Below, in pieces: positions 52,096 to 61,351 of a stretch of 64,000 nucleotides of DNA. The notes beneath the pieces are model-generated. The model was not told the DNA's origin, did no database searches, and worked only from the letters and a program-made list of their open reading frames with translations. Within the stretch, counting starts at the first letter, position 1. Each line of letters opens with the position of its first letter. The position numbers and the translations under genes are program-made. Origin of the DNA: Gemmobacter caeruleus (lineage in GTDB: Bacteria; Pseudomonadota; Alphaproteobacteria; Rhodobacterales; Rhodobacteraceae); assembly GCF_008271655.1 (NCBI RefSeq), contig NZ_VKKX01000033.1:310001-374000 (forward strand), in the 5' to 3' direction.

Positions 52096-53277
52096 ATGAT
52101 CGAGCCCCTTCTTCCCGCACCCGTCGCGGTGCCCTTGCCGGCGATGGCCGTGGCCTCTGGTGATGGCGCGGCCTTCCTTGACGTTCTGACCGAGCTTGAG
52201 CCCGGAACTATAGACGACCCCGCGTCCGATGACGGTGAGGCGGGGCGTGAGACGGTCTTGCTCTGCGCGCCCCTGCCTTGCCCGCTTCCGACAGAACTGC
52301 CGCCTGCGTCAGAGGCGGCGGTTCCGGAAGCGACATTTGAAGGCGGGTGCAGGGTGGCGCCCGCCGAAGGAGGGGCCGAGTCAGCGCACCGGGTGCCGCT
52401 GTCTGAGGGCGCATTGCCGCCCGCGGCCGATGCAAAGCCCGAGGCCCCGGCGATGCCCGAAGGGACGGCAGACACTCCGCTACCCGACAGGGCTGCTGCT
52501 CCATCGCAGGTTTCCGAGAAAATGCCGACCGGTCCTGTCCTGCCCGCGCATGGGCCTGCGCCCACGCCTCTGCGAATCGCACCGGATGCCGCGCCGCAAA
52601 AGGTGGTTGCGCCCGACCTTCCCGAGGCGGCAGAGCGCGCCTTGCCGTCCCCCGAACGGCCCCATGGTCTGCCAGAGCCGCATCGGCATTCCCCGATTGC
52701 CGCTGCTGCCGATCCCGCGCCGGAGGGGCCGACGCAAATGACGGACGGCACGCCCGCGGCCGCGCTGGATATCGCGCAGGCAATGCCGCTCAGTCACCCA
52801 CCTCTGATGCGCATCGGCAACCTCGTGCACGGCTATCTGCGGCAGGAATCAGTGCTGGTAACACACGCCCCCCAAGACGCGGCGCGGGCCGCCGAGCCCG
52901 TGATGATCGTCGCGCGGTCATCCGAGGGGGGCGCTGACCAGATCGAAATCCGGCTTGACCCGGAGGAGCTGGGACAGCTGCGAATCGCCCTAACGCGCGA
53001 CGGCGACACCCTGCGCGTGTTGGTGCAGGTCGAGCGGGGCGAGACGCTCGACCTGATGCGCCGACATGCCGATACCCTCGCGCGCGAACTGCATCAGGCC
53101 GGTTTCTCCGGCGCAGAGATGAGCTTTGGGCAATGGTCGCAGCACGCGCCCCCGTCGCAGGCGGCTGTTGAAACGCCCGAGATGGCCGACCCGCCCAATG
53201 CGGCGCCTCACCCGTCCTACCTGTCCTCTCACCCCGCTGCGATGCCAGTGATGGCGGGACTGAACATTCGCATCTAG
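52096..53277 (+). CDS. fliK: Flagellar hook-length control protein FliK
   Basis: A protein of 393 residues. The first ~270 are Pro/Ala-rich, low complexity and unstructured, as in the FliK ruler region. The C-terminal ~110 form the hook-length control domain with QIEIRLDPEELGQLRIALTR, DGDTLRVLVQVERGETLDLM and the final LARELHQAGFSGAEMSFGQW. FliK measures hook length and triggers the FlhB switch. A strong AGGAGG for flgD directly follows its stop. Confidence 0.9.
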   Translation: MIEPLLPAPVAVPLPAMAVASGDGAAFLDVLTELEPGTIDDPASDDGEAGRETVLLCAPLPCPLPTELPPASEAAVPEATFEGGCRVAPAEGGAESAHRVPLSEGALPPAADAKPEAPAMPEGTADTPLPDRAAAPSQVSEKMPTGPVLPAHGPAPTPLRIAPDAAPQKVVAPDLPEAAERALPSPERPHGLPEPHRHSPIAAAADPAPEGPTQMTDGTPAAALDIAQAMPLSHPPLMRIGNLVHGYLRQESVLVTHAPQDAARAAEPVMIVARSSEGGADQIEIRLDPEELGQLRIALTRDGDTLRVLVQVERGETLDLMRRHADTLARELHQAGFSGAEMSFGQWSQHAPPSQAAVETPEMADPPNAAPHPSYLSSHPAAMPVMAGLNIRI

Positions 53278-53287
53278 GAGGTTACCC

Positions 53288-53947
53288 ATGGATGTTGCTG
53301 CAACGACTTCCGGCGCGACCAAGGTCAGTTCCGCCGCCTCGGGCAGTGCCGCGCTCACGTCGGATTTTCAGACCTTTCTCAAGCTGATGACAACGCAGCT
53401 GGAATTTCAGGATCCGATGAATCCGGTGGACAGCACCGAATACCTGTCGCAGCTGGCCAGCTTTTCCGCAGTGGAGCAGCAGACACAGACGAACAAGCTG
53501 CTGACCGGGCTTCAGTCCAGCGTCGCGATGCTGGGCATGGCGCAGGTCGCGACCTGGGTCGGGCATGAGGCGCGGGCGGTGATGCCGGCGCTGGTTTCGG
53601 GCGGTGAGGCGGTCCCGATCGTGCCCGAGATCGCGGCGGGCGCCGACAGGGCGGTCTTGGTCGTGCGCAATTCCGCAGGCCAGCTGGTGAGTCGCGTCGA
53701 TCTGCCGGTGAATAGCCAGGGCTTTGACTGGCAACCGAAGGATATGGCGGGCCAGCCGCTTGCCGACGGGCTTTATGACTTGGTGGTGGAGAATTCGGCT
53801 GATGGCGAGGCGCTCGAGACGACCGGGGTCGAGGTTTATGGCCGGATCGACGAGGTGCAGAGCCTGAATGGCGAGATGATCCTGGTCATGCAGGGCGGGC
53901 GCAAGGTGGCGTCTTCGGCTGTGACGGCGCTGCGTGACGGGCTCTGA
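53288..53947 (+). CDS. flgD: Flagellar hook assembly protein FlgD
   Basis: A protein of 219 residues: the conserved N-terminal block DFQTFLKLMTTQLEFQDPMN, PVDSTEYLSQLASFSAVEQQ typical of FlgD hook caps, then a FlgD Ig-like/Tudor region (DWQPKDMAGQPLADGLYDLV). It follows fliK with TAGGAGGT as ribosome binding site. The hook protein gene flgE is not in the window. Confidence 0.94.
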   Translation: MDVAATTSGATKVSSAASGSAALTSDFQTFLKLMTTQLEFQDPMNPVDSTEYLSQLASFSAVEQQTQTNKLLTGLQSSVAMLGMAQVATWVGHEARAVMPALVSGGEAVPIVPEIAAGADRAVLVVRNSAGQLVSRVDLPVNSQGFDWQPKDMAGQPLADGLYDLVVENSADGEALETTGVEVYGRIDEVQSLNGEMILVMQGGRKVASSAVTALRDGL

Positions 53948-53985
53948 CTTGCGCATGGCGGGGGCTGGCCCTAGCTTGCGCGGCG

Positions 53986-54801
53986 ATGATGCAGGCAGCG
54001 CGCCCCCTCACGCCTTCGGCCCGGTTGAAACGGGCGGTTCAGCCCGTGCTGGACCCGGCCGCCTCATGGGAGCCGCTGAGGGGCGGGCGCAGCAATGCGG
54101 TCTGGCAGGTCGGGGATTGCGTGGTGAAGCACTACCGCCCGGAGGCCGCGAGCCCGCTTTTCGCGAATCTTCCCGCACAGGAACGGTTGGCGCTGGAAGC
54201 GCTGGCGGGGCAGGGTCTGGCGCCACGGCTGCGGGCCGCAGGCCCGGACTGGCTGGTCTACGATCATGTGCCGGGGGCGGTCTGGTCGGGCGATCCGGCG
54301 CCGGTGGCCCGCGCATTAGCGCGGCTGCATGGTCTGCCGCCGCCCGAGGGGCTGCGCAGGGGGGCGACCGGACCGATGCTGCGGGCCGAGATTCTGGGCT
54401 GGGCGCCTGCCGATGCCGGCCTGCCGGTCTGCCCCGCCTGGCCTGCCGACCTGTCGTCCTTGGGCCGCTTCATCCATGGCGACGCCGTGCCGGGCAATAT
54501 CATCGCGGCGCCAGGTGGCCCGATCTTCATCGACTGGCAATGCCCGGCGCTGGGCGATCCGGCGGAGGATATCGCGACCTTCCTGTCGCCGGCGATGCAG
54601 ATGCTTTATGTCGGGGCACCGTTGCAAGAGGATGCCGTGGCGCGCTTTCTGGCATCCTATCCGCAGACCGAGATCGTGGCGCGGTATCAAAGGCTTGCCC
54701 CGCTCCTGCATTGGCGTATCGCGGCGCATTGCGCCTGGAAGGCGGCCCGCGGCGATGCGGATTACGCGGCGGCGCTGCGGCTGGAACTGGAGCGGCGCTA
54801 A
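53986..54801 (+). CDS. APH/choline-kinase-like phosphotransferase
   Basis: A protein of 271 residues of the aminoglycoside phosphotransferase fold: N-lobe PLRGGRSNAVWQVGDCVVKH with the ATP-binding Lys, catalytic-loop Brenner motif HGDAVPGNII, and metal-binding IDWQCPALGDPAEDIATFLS. Such genes in alphaproteobacteria often act on choline-like or other small metabolites; the substrate is unknown and antibiotic resistance is not implied. It starts 38 bases after flgD and ends overlapping the convergent ubiB stop. Confidence 0.85.
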   Translation: MMQAARPLTPSARLKRAVQPVLDPAASWEPLRGGRSNAVWQVGDCVVKHYRPEAASPLFANLPAQERLALEALAGQGLAPRLRAAGPDWLVYDHVPGAVWSGDPAPVARALARLHGLPPPEGLRRGATGPMLRAEILGWAPADAGLPVCPAWPADLSSLGRFIHGDAVPGNIIAAPGGPIFIDWQCPALGDPAEDIATFLSPAMQMLYVGAPLQEDAVARFLASYPQTEIVARYQRLAPLLHWRIAAHCAWKAARGDADYAAALRLELERR

Positions 54802-56321
54802 AGCAGCCCGCCCGCGACAACGCCCAGCAGCACGAGCCCGGCACCCGCCCCCATCCAGACCAGCGGATGCACAGCACGCGGCGGCTCGGCCGGTGGCCGC
54901 GACTGGCGCACCAGCTGCGCCTCAACCAGTGCCGGCAATTTGGGCCCGAAGCGGCCCAGCACGCGCGCCGTCTGCATCAGGTCCCGCAGCAGCGCGCGCG
55001 GGCCGATATTCGTCTTGATGTAATCCTCGACGATGGGGCGGGCGACCTGCCAGATGTTGATATGGGGGTCAAGCCCGCGCGCCACGCCTTCGACCACGAC
55101 CATCGTGCGTTGCAGCAAGATCAGCTCGGTGCGGGTCTGCATCCCGAATTTCTCGGTGACTTCAAAGAGATAGGCCAGAAGGCGCGCCATGGAAATACGG
55201 CTGGCCTCCATCCCGAAGATCGGCTCGCCGACCACGCGCAGGGCGCGGGCGAATTCGTCGATATCGCGATCGGCGGGCACATAGCCGGCCTCGAAATGCA
55301 CCTCTGCGACGCGGCGGTAATCCTTCTTGATGAAGCCGAACAGGATCTCGGCATAGACGCGGCGGGTATATTCGTCGAGCCGCCCCATGATGCCGAAATC
55401 ATAGGCGATGATGCTGCCATCCGGCCCGACCTTCAGGTTGCCCTGGTGCATATCGGCGTGAAAGAACCCGTCGCGCAAGGCATGGCTGAGGAACAGCTGC
55501 AACACCCGCGCGCCAAGCGCCACGCGGTCATGGCCGGCGGCGTCGAGTGCGGCATTGTCGGCCAGCGGCACGCCTTCGGCCCAGCCCATCGTCATCACAT
55601 TGCGCGACGACAGAGACCAGATCGGTTTGGGCACACGGAAACCGGCATCGCCTTCGGTATTGGCGGCGAATTCGGCGGCGGCCGAGGCCTCCAGCCGCAG
55701 GTCCAGTTCGCCCATTACCACGCCTTCGAAATGCGCGATGACATCCATTGGCCGCAGCCGGCGCGACGAGGGCGAAAGGGTTTCGATGGCGCGCGCGGCG
55801 AACCAGAAGGCGTCGATATCGCGGCGGAAGGCGCGTTCGATCCCCGGGCGCAGCACCTTGACCGCGACATCCTCGCCGGTGCCGGCAAGGCGCGCGCGAT
55901 GCACCTGCGCGATGGAGGCGGCGGCGACGGGTTCGGAAAACGCGCTGAACAGGGTGTCAACCGGCTGGGCCAGTTCCTCCTCGATCATCGCGCGGGCGAC
56001 CGAGACGGGGAAGGGCGGCAGCTTGTCTTGCAGATAGCGCAGCTGGTCGGCCAGTTCGTCGCCGACGATATCGGGACGGGTCGAAAGGATCTGGCCGAAC
56101 TTGATATAAGCCGGGCCAAGTGCGGTCAGGGCGCGGGTGGTCGGCGGCAGGGACGGGTCGCCCTTCAGCCCCAGCCATTTGAATGGCCAGCCGAGGATGC
56201 GGGCGACGGCGCGCAGGCGCGGCGGCGCGTCCATCGCGGCCAGAACCTGCCCGATGGCGCCGGTGCGTTCCAGCGTCGCCAGCGTGCGCACGAGGCGGAG
56301 GATATTGTGGGGGCCGCGCAT
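54798..56321 (-). CDS. ubiB: UbiB, ADCK/atypical kinase of ubiquinone biosynthesis
   Basis: A protein of 507 residues: KxGQ motif region ALGPAYIKFGQILSTRPDIV, ATP-lysine in DVAVKVLRPG, catalytic FFHADMHQGNLKVG and metal-binding IAYDFGIMGRLDEYTRR. The C-terminus has a membrane segment (LVWMGAGAGLVLLGVVAGG). UbiB has ATPase activity needed for ubiquinone synthesis. A TGATG junction couples it to ubiE. Confidence 0.95.
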   Translation of the reverse strand: MRGPHNILRLVRTLATLERTGAIGQVLAAMDAPPRLRAVARILGWPFKWLGLKGDPSLPPTTRALTALGPAYIKFGQILSTRPDIVGDELADQLRYLQDKLPPFPVSVARAMIEEELAQPVDTLFSAFSEPVAAASIAQVHRARLAGTGEDVAVKVLRPGIERAFRRDIDAFWFAARAIETLSPSSRRLRPMDVIAHFEGVVMGELDLRLEASAAAEFAANTEGDAGFRVPKPIWSLSSRNVMTMGWAEGVPLADNAALDAAGHDRVALGARVLQLFLSHALRDGFFHADMHQGNLKVGPDGSIIAYDFGIMGRLDEYTRRVYAEILFGFIKKDYRRVAEVHFEAGYVPADRDIDEFARALRVVGEPIFGMEASRISMARLLAYLFEVTEKFGMQTRTELILLQRTMVVVEGVARGLDPHINIWQVARPIVEDYIKTNIGPRALLRDLMQTARVLGRFGPKLPALVEAQLVRQSRPPAEPPRAVHPLVWMGAGAGLVLLGVVAGGLL

Positions 56322-57070
56322 CAGATCTTCCAGCCGGAATGCAGCGCCGCGATCCCGAGCGAGAGGTTGCGATATTTCACCTGACCAAAGCCCGCCTTGC
56401 GGATCATGCCGGCGAAACTGTCCTGATCGGGGAATTTGCGAATGCTCTCGACCAGATACTGATAGCTGTCGCGGTCGCCCGCGATCACCTGGCCCATCAC
56501 CGGGATCAGGTTGAAGCTGTAAAGATCATAGGCCTTTTGCATCAGGTCATTGGGGATCTGGCTGAATTCCAGCACCATCAGCCGCCCGCCGGGGCGCAGC
56601 ACGCGATAGGCCTCGTTCAGGGCGTCCTGCACGCGGGTCACGTTGCGGATGCCGAAGCTGATCGTATAGGTGTCGAAGGTATTGGCCGGAAAGGGCAGCG
56701 CCATCGCGTCGCCCACCACCCAATCCAGCTGGTCGGTCATGCGACCGGCTTCGGCGCGCTGGCGCCCCTCGACCAGCATCGACTCGGTCATGTCCAGGAC
56801 GGTGGCATGGGCGCCCGGCGCGCGTTTGAGGTAGCGAAACGAAATGTCGCCGGTGCCGCCCGCCACGTCGAGCAGCCTTGTCCCCGGGCGCGGGGCCAGC
56901 CAATCCATCATCGCATCCTTCCAGATGCGGTGGATGCCAAGGCTCATCGCGTCATTCATCACGTCATATTTGCTGGCGACGCGGGTAAAGACGCCATGCA
57001 CCATGCCGGCCTTGTCGGCCTCGTTCACCGTCTGAAAGCCGAAATGGGTGGTTTTCTGGTCGTCGGTCAT
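56321..57070 (-). CDS. ubiE: UbiE, ubiquinone/menaquinone C-methyltransferase
   Basis: A protein of 249 residues from the ATG at 57070. The SAM-binding motif is [17 protein letters not shown]. Family signatures are [19 protein letters not shown] and [36 protein letters not shown]. It methylates the benzoquinol ring in ubiquinone synthesis. It is divergent from mutM, with 94 bases between. Confidence 0.95.
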   Translation of the reverse strand: MTDDQKTTHFGFQTVNEADKAGMVHGVFTRVASKYDVMNDAMSLGIHRIWKDAMMDWLAPRPGTRLLDVAGGTGDISFRYLKRAPGAHATVLDMTESMLVEGRQRAEAGRMTDQLDWVVGDAMALPFPANTFDTYTISFGIRNVTRVQDALNEAYRVLRPGGRLMVLEFSQIPNDLMQKAYDLYSFNLIPVMGQVIAGDRDSYQYLVESIRKFPDQDSFAGMIRKAGFGQVKYRNLSLGIAALHSGWKI

Positions 57071-57164
57071 CGGATACTCGCAGGGCTTGCCGTCGCGGCG
57101 CTGGACCCCCTTATAGGCCAGAGCGCGCCCGCCGCAATGCGCCGATCTGTCCGAAGGGGAAGCC

Positions 57165-58016
57165 ATGCCCGAACTGCCCGAGGTTGAAACCGTCCGCCGC
57201 GGCCTGTTGCCGGTGATGGAAGGGCAGGTGATCGCCCGCGCGCAGGTGAACCGGCCCGATCTGCGCTGGCCCTTTCCGCTGGGCATGGCCGACCGGCTGA
57301 CCGGGGCGCGGGTCGATGCGCTGCGGCGACGGTCGAAATACATCCTGGCCGATCTTTCGACCGGCGAGACGCTGCTGGTTCATCTGGGCATGTCGGGGCG
57401 GATGCTGATTTCGGGCGCGCAGGTCGGTGGCTTTCACCACGATCACCCGGCGCCGGCCAAGCATGATCATGTGGTGCTGGATATGGCGGGCGGCGCGCGC
57501 GTGACCTTCAACGATGCCCGCCGCTTTGGCGCGATGGATCTGATGCCGACGGCGGGGGCCGAGGCGCATCCGCTGCTGTCGGTGCTGGGGCCAGAGCCGC
57601 TGGGCAACGATTTTCACGAGGATTATCTTGCGGCGCGGCTGCGCGGTCGCGCGACGCCGATCAAGTCGGCGCTGCTGGATCAGCATCTGGTGGCGGGTCT
57701 GGGCAACATCTATGTCTGCGAGGTGCTGTTCCGCGCCGGCATCCATCCGGCCCGTCTGGCCCGCGACGTGACGCCAGAGGAGATGGCGCGCCTGGTGCCG
57801 CTGATCCGCGCGGTGCTGGCCGAGGCGATCGAGGCCGGGGGATCGTCGCTGAAGGATTATCGGCAGGCGGATGGTGAGCTGGGCTATTTCCAGCACCGTT
57901 TTCGCGTCTATGACCGTGAAGGCCAGCCCTGTTTGACTCCCGGATGCGGGCAGGTGCTGCATCGAATCGTGCAATCGGGGCGGTCGAGCTTTTTCTGCCC
58001 TGCCTGTCAGCGGTAA
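57165..58016 (+). CDS. mutM: Formamidopyrimidine-DNA glycosylase
   Basis: A protein of 283 residues with the N-terminal catalytic [13 protein letters not shown] (Pro2 nucleophile), the H2TH region near residue 185 ([20 protein letters not shown]) and a C-terminal zinc finger ([28 protein letters not shown]). It removes 8-oxoguanine and formamidopyrimidines in base-excision repair. All catalytic and zinc residues are present. Confidence 0.97.
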   Translation: MPELPEVETVRRGLLPVMEGQVIARAQVNRPDLRWPFPLGMADRLTGARVDALRRRSKYILADLSTGETLLVHLGMSGRMLISGAQVGGFHHDHPAPAKHDHVVLDMAGGARVTFNDARRFGAMDLMPTAGAEAHPLLSVLGPEPLGNDFHEDYLAARLRGRATPIKSALLDQHLVAGLGNIYVCEVLFRAGIHPARLARDVTPEEMARLVPLIRAVLAEAIEAGGSSLKDYRQADGELGYFQHRFRVYDREGQPCLTPGCGQVLHRIVQSGRSSFFCPACQR

Positions 58017-58088
58017 CGTCCCGTCCTTGCCCTTGCGCCCTGCGGTCAGGCTGGTAGGAGTCTTCGCAGACCAAAGGGGAGCCTCCGC

Positions 58089-58865
58089 ATGGCCTATGAG
58101 ACGCTGATCGTCGAGATCGAGGATTATATCGCGCTGATCCGCCTGAACCGGCCCGATGCGCTGAACGCATTGAACAGCAAGCTGCTGGGCGAATTGTCGG
58201 AGGCGCTGAAGGCCGCCGATCGCGACGATTCGGTGCGCTGCATCGTGATCACCGGGTCGGAAAAGGCCTTTGCCGCCGGGGCGGACATCAAGGAAATGTC
58301 CACCAAGGGCTTTGTGGAGATGTTCGGCGAGGATTTCTTTGCCGCCGAGGCCGATGCGATCACCCGCGTGCGCAAGCCGATCATCGCGGCCGTGTCGGGC
58401 TATGCCCTGGGCGGCGGCTGCGAGCTGGCGATGGCCTGCGATTTCATCATCGCCTCGGATACCGCCAAGTTCGGCCAGCCCGAGATCAATCTGGGCGTGG
58501 TGGCGGGCATCGGCGGCACGCAGCGGCTGACCCGTTTCGTCGGCAAGTCCAAGTCGATGGACATGCACCTGACCGGCCGCTTCATGGATGCCGCCGAGGC
58601 AGAGCGTTGCGGTCTGGTGTCGCGCGTGGTGCCGGCCAAGGATCTGATGAGCGAGACGCGCAAGATCGCCGCCAAGATCGCCGAAAAGTCGATGCTGACC
58701 GCGATGGTGGTCAAGGAATGCGTGAACCGCAGCTATGAGACCACGCTGCGCGAAGGCATCCTGTTTGAACGGCGGGTGTTCCATGCGCTGTTTGCCAGCG
58801 AAGACCAGAAAGAGGGCATGGCCGCCTTTCTGGAAAAGCGCACGCCGCAATTCCGCGACAAATAA
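58089..58865 (+). CDS. Enoyl-CoA hydratase
   Basis: A protein of 258 residues of the crotonase family: oxyanion-hole [31 protein letters not shown], and catalytic Glu pair in [20 protein letters not shown]. It hydrates trans-2-enoyl-CoA in beta-oxidation-type pathways. GGGGAG lies upstream of the ATG. It stands alone between mutM and rpsT, which is a common alphaproteobacterial order. Confidence 0.93.
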   Translation: MAYETLIVEIEDYIALIRLNRPDALNALNSKLLGELSEALKAADRDDSVRCIVITGSEKAFAAGADIKEMSTKGFVEMFGEDFFAAEADAITRVRKPIIAAVSGYALGGGCELAMACDFIIASDTAKFGQPEINLGVVAGIGGTQRLTRFVGKSKSMDMHLTGRFMDAAEAERCGLVSRVVPAKDLMSETRKIAAKIAEKSMLTAMVVKECVNRSYETTLREGILFERRVFHALFASEDQKEGMAAFLEKRTPQFRDK

Positions 58866-58895
58866 GGCTTCCCTTTCCGCGGCCTTTCCCCTATA

Positions 58896-58920
58896 GGCCC
58901 ACGTCACATGCGCGTGGGCC
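58896..58920 (+). terminator. Hairpin between enoyl-CoA hydratase and rpsT
   Basis: An 8-bp stem GGCCCACG / CGTGGGCC with a 9-base loop, without a following T tract. It may be a weak terminator for the upstream gene. Confidence 0.45.
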
Positions 58921-59012
58921 CGCTTAGGCAAGAATCATGACCGCTCTGTCGGAGGGGTCTGCCTTTGGGTCATTGTCGCCACCGAAACAGAAGATCCGAA
59001 GGAACCAAGCCC

Positions 59013-59285
59013 ATGGCCAATACGCCCCAGTCCAAGAAACGCGCCCGTCAGTCGGAAGCCCGCTACGCCGTCAACAAGGCGCGTCGTTCGCGTATCCGCA
59101 CCTTCCTGCGCAAGGTCGAAGAGGCCATCGCCTCGGGCGACCAGACCGCTGCTGCCGAAGCGCTGAAGAATGCCCAGCCCGAGCTGGCCCGTGGCGTCAC
59201 CAAGGGCGTTCTGCACAAGAACACCGTCGCGCGCAAAATGTCGCGCCTGACCGCCCGTGTGAAGGCTGTCGCCGCCAAGGCCTGA
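59013..59285 (+). CDS. rpsT: 30S ribosomal protein S20
   Basis: A protein of 90 residues from the ATG at 59013 (GAAGGA upstream): [38 protein letters not shown] and the C-terminal [20 protein letters not shown] are S20 blocks. It binds 16S rRNA early in small-subunit assembly. Codon use is biased, and a canonical terminator follows. rpsT next to dnaA is typical of the order. Confidence 0.97.
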   Translation: MANTPQSKKRARQSEARYAVNKARRSRIRTFLRKVEEAIASGDQTAAAEALKNAQPELARGVTKGVLHKNTVARKMSRLTARVKAVAAKA

Positions 59286-59326
59286 TGTAACGGCCGAATC
59301 CGGCGTGACATGAAGACCACGCACTA

Positions 59327-59350
59327 AGCGCGCCAATCGGCGCGCTTTTT
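59327..59350 (+). terminator. Rho-independent terminator after rpsT
   Basis: A perfect 8-bp stem AGCGCGCC / GGCGCGCT with an AATC loop running into TTTTT. Confidence 0.9.
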
Positions 59351-59799
59351 GCGTTTTCAAGGGTTTTTTGACGAAATCTGGTGCCAAATCACCCCGGCGT
59401 GGCGTTTTTGCAAGGGGTGCGGGATTCGGTGCAACGGGCACCCCTGTCAACAGAGAAGATCGGTTGCAGGGCCTGCGCCCGCCTTGCTAGCTTGCCCATG
59501 CGATTCACGGTGTCCTGGGGGACAAGCCGAGATCGTGTGACAGATGAGGGGGCTGCCACCCTGCGCATTCACGCAGGTTCCCGTCAATTGTCACGCGAAG
59601 CTTGCTTGAGGTCTGCGCAACTTGCGCGACATGCACTTCTGTCACACGACGGGCCTTCCCGTCGTGCCGACTGTTTTGCGCCTCACCCCCCCGGCGCAGC
59701 CGCGCGCTGCGACGGTTCCCTGTTTGGAACCGCCAAGTTTCAAGACGGGCGTTTTGCCCCAATCAGGCCAAGAATGGCGCGGGACGGGTTGAGAAGAAA
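59351..59799. other. Long dnaA leader / upstream region without genes
   Basis: About 450 bases with no convincing gene; the dnaA frame is open from 59602, but no conserved N-terminal sequence precedes the ATG at 59800. It holds a T-rich stretch at 59351-59370, a GGGGTGC/GCACCCC inverted repeat (59414-59444), CGTGTGACAG (59534) and its exact complement (59639), the palindrome GCGCAA-C-TTGCGC (59615-59627), and a 9-bp hairpin (59645-59666). I found no exact TTATCCACA DnaA box on either strand, so an origin here is not supported. Confidence 0.6.
59645..59666 (+). promoter_or_regulatory. Hairpin in the dnaA leader
   Basis: A perfect 9-bp stem CACGACGGG / CCCGTCGTG with a CCTT loop, followed eight bases later by TTTT, 133 bases before the dnaA start. 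Its left arm overlaps a sequence that could instead pair with 59534-59543, so two exclusive structures are possible if transcription starts upstream. Confidence 0.45.
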
Positions 59800-61179
59800 A
59801 TGACGAACGAAACTTGGGGTGAGATTCGTGAGCAGCTTGAAAAACATCTTGGAAAGACCAACTACGCCACCTGGATCGAGCCGCTGCGGCTTTCTGATCT
59901 GAAGAACGGGGTTGCGCGGTTCGAGGTTCCGACCTCGTTCTTTGGCGATTGGGTCAACCGTAATTTCGGCGACCATATCCGGTCGCATCTGAATGCCAAT
60001 GGTCAACAGGTCGATCGCGTGGAGTTCGCGGTCAAGGCCGCCCCGCGCGGCGCCGCCCGCCCTGCGGCCAAGACACCCGAATCGAAGCCCGCCGAGGCGC
60101 GGCCCCGCCCCGCCCCGCGCCGTGCCGCGGATGAGGATCTGCCCGGCGCGCCGCTGGATGCGCGTTTCACCTTTGACAGTTTCGTGGTCGGCAAGCCGAA
60201 CGAGCTTGCCCATGCCGCCGCGCGGCGTGTGGCCGAGGGCGGGCCGGTCACCTTCAACCCGCTGTTCCTCTATGGCGGCGTCGGGCTCGGCAAGACGCAC
60301 CTGATGCATGCCATCGCGCATGAATTGCAAACCCGACGCCCGGATCTGCGCGTGCTGTATCTGTCGGCCGAACAGTTCATGTATCGCTTCGTTCAGGCGC
60401 TGCGCGACCGGTCGGTGATGGATTTCAAGGAACTGTTCCGCTCGGTCGATGTGCTGATGGTCGATGACGTGCAGTTCATCGCCGGCAAGGACAGCACGCA
60501 GGAAGAATTCTTCCATACCTTCAACGCGCTGGTCGATCAGAACAAGCAGATCGTGATTTCCGCCGACCGCGCCCCGGGCGAGATCAAGGATCTGGAGGAG
60601 CGGATTCGCAGCCGCCTGCAATGCGGGCTGGTGGTCGATCTGCATCCGACCGATTACGAATTGCGGCTGGGTATCCTGCAACAGAAGGCCGATCAGTATC
60701 GCGACCAGTATCGCGGCCTGGTCCTGGCGCCCGGCGTGCTGGAGTTTCTGGCGCATCGCATCACCACCAATGTCCGCGTGCTGGAAGGCGCGCTGACGCG
60801 GCTTTTTGCCTTTGCCTCGCTGGTGGGGCGCGAGATCACGCTGGATCTGACGCAGGACTGTCTGGCCGATATCCTGCGCGCCTCGGATCGCAAGGTCACG
60901 ATCGAGGAAATCCAGCGCAAGGTGGCGGAGCATTACAATATCCGCCTCAGCGACATGATCGGGCCGAAGCGGCTGCGCACCATCGCGCGGCCCCGGCAGA
61001 TCGCCATGTATCTGGCCAAGCAGCTGACCCCGCGCAGCCTGCCCGAGATCGGCCGCCGCTTTGGCGGGCGCGACCACACCACGATCATGCATGGCGTGCG
61101 CAAGATCGAGGAGCTGATGGCGACCGACAGCCAGCTGGCCGACGATCTGCAACTGCTACGGCGTCTGCTTCAGGCCTGA
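59800..61179 (+). CDS. dnaA: Chromosomal replication initiator DnaA
   Basis: A protein of 459 residues from the ATG at 59800. Domain I starts TWGEIREQLEKHLGKTNYAT; a Pro/Ala linker follows (residues ~75-120); the AAA+ domain has Walker A GGVGLGKTH and Walker B VLMVDDVQFIAGK; the C-terminal DNA-binding helix shows GGRDHTTIMHGVRKI. It initiates replication. A UUCG-loop terminator follows. The long upstream leader suggests regulation ahead of the start. Confidence 0.97.
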   Translation: MTNETWGEIREQLEKHLGKTNYATWIEPLRLSDLKNGVARFEVPTSFFGDWVNRNFGDHIRSHLNANGQQVDRVEFAVKAAPRGAARPAAKTPESKPAEARPRPAPRRAADEDLPGAPLDARFTFDSFVVGKPNELAHAAARRVAEGGPVTFNPLFLYGGVGLGKTHLMHAIAHELQTRRPDLRVLYLSAEQFMYRFVQALRDRSVMDFKELFRSVDVLMVDDVQFIAGKDSTQEEFFHTFNALVDQNKQIVISADRAPGEIKDLEERIRSRLQCGLVVDLHPTDYELRLGILQQKADQYRDQYRGLVLAPGVLEFLAHRITTNVRVLEGALTRLFAFASLVGREITLDLTQDCLADILRASDRKVTIEEIQRKVAEHYNIRLSDMIGPKRLRTIARPRQIAMYLAKQLTPRSLPEIGRRFGGRDHTTIMHGVRKIEELMATDSQLADDLQLLRRLLQA

Positions 61180-61184
61180 GAAAC

Positions 61185-61206
61185 GGGGGCTTCGGCCCCC
61201 TTTCTT
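61185..61206 (+). terminator. Rho-independent terminator after dnaA
   Basis: GGGGGC-TTCG-GCCCCC, a 6-bp GC stem with a stable TTCG tetraloop followed by TTTCTT, directly after the dnaA stop; dnaN therefore probably has its own promoter in 61207-61351. Confidence 0.85.
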
Positions 61207-61351
61207 CTGGCGCATTCGGGCCACGCTTCGGCCCGGCGCGGCCACATCCGCTTGACGCCCCCGACAATCCGGCGGAATGTCGCCAAAACTGCTTGAGAAC
61301 CGGCGGGAACCGGGCCTATTTTGGTGTCCCGCAAGAAATAGGGTGACAGGG

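Noticed and set aside
53986-54801. Aminoglycoside resistance gene
   Set aside because: Only the general kinase fold motifs are present; this chromosomal family usually acts on small metabolites.
59351-59799. Chromosomal origin of replication
   Set aside because: The region precedes dnaA but no exact DnaA boxes or AT-rich unwinding tract were found; in this group the origin is often not at dnaA.
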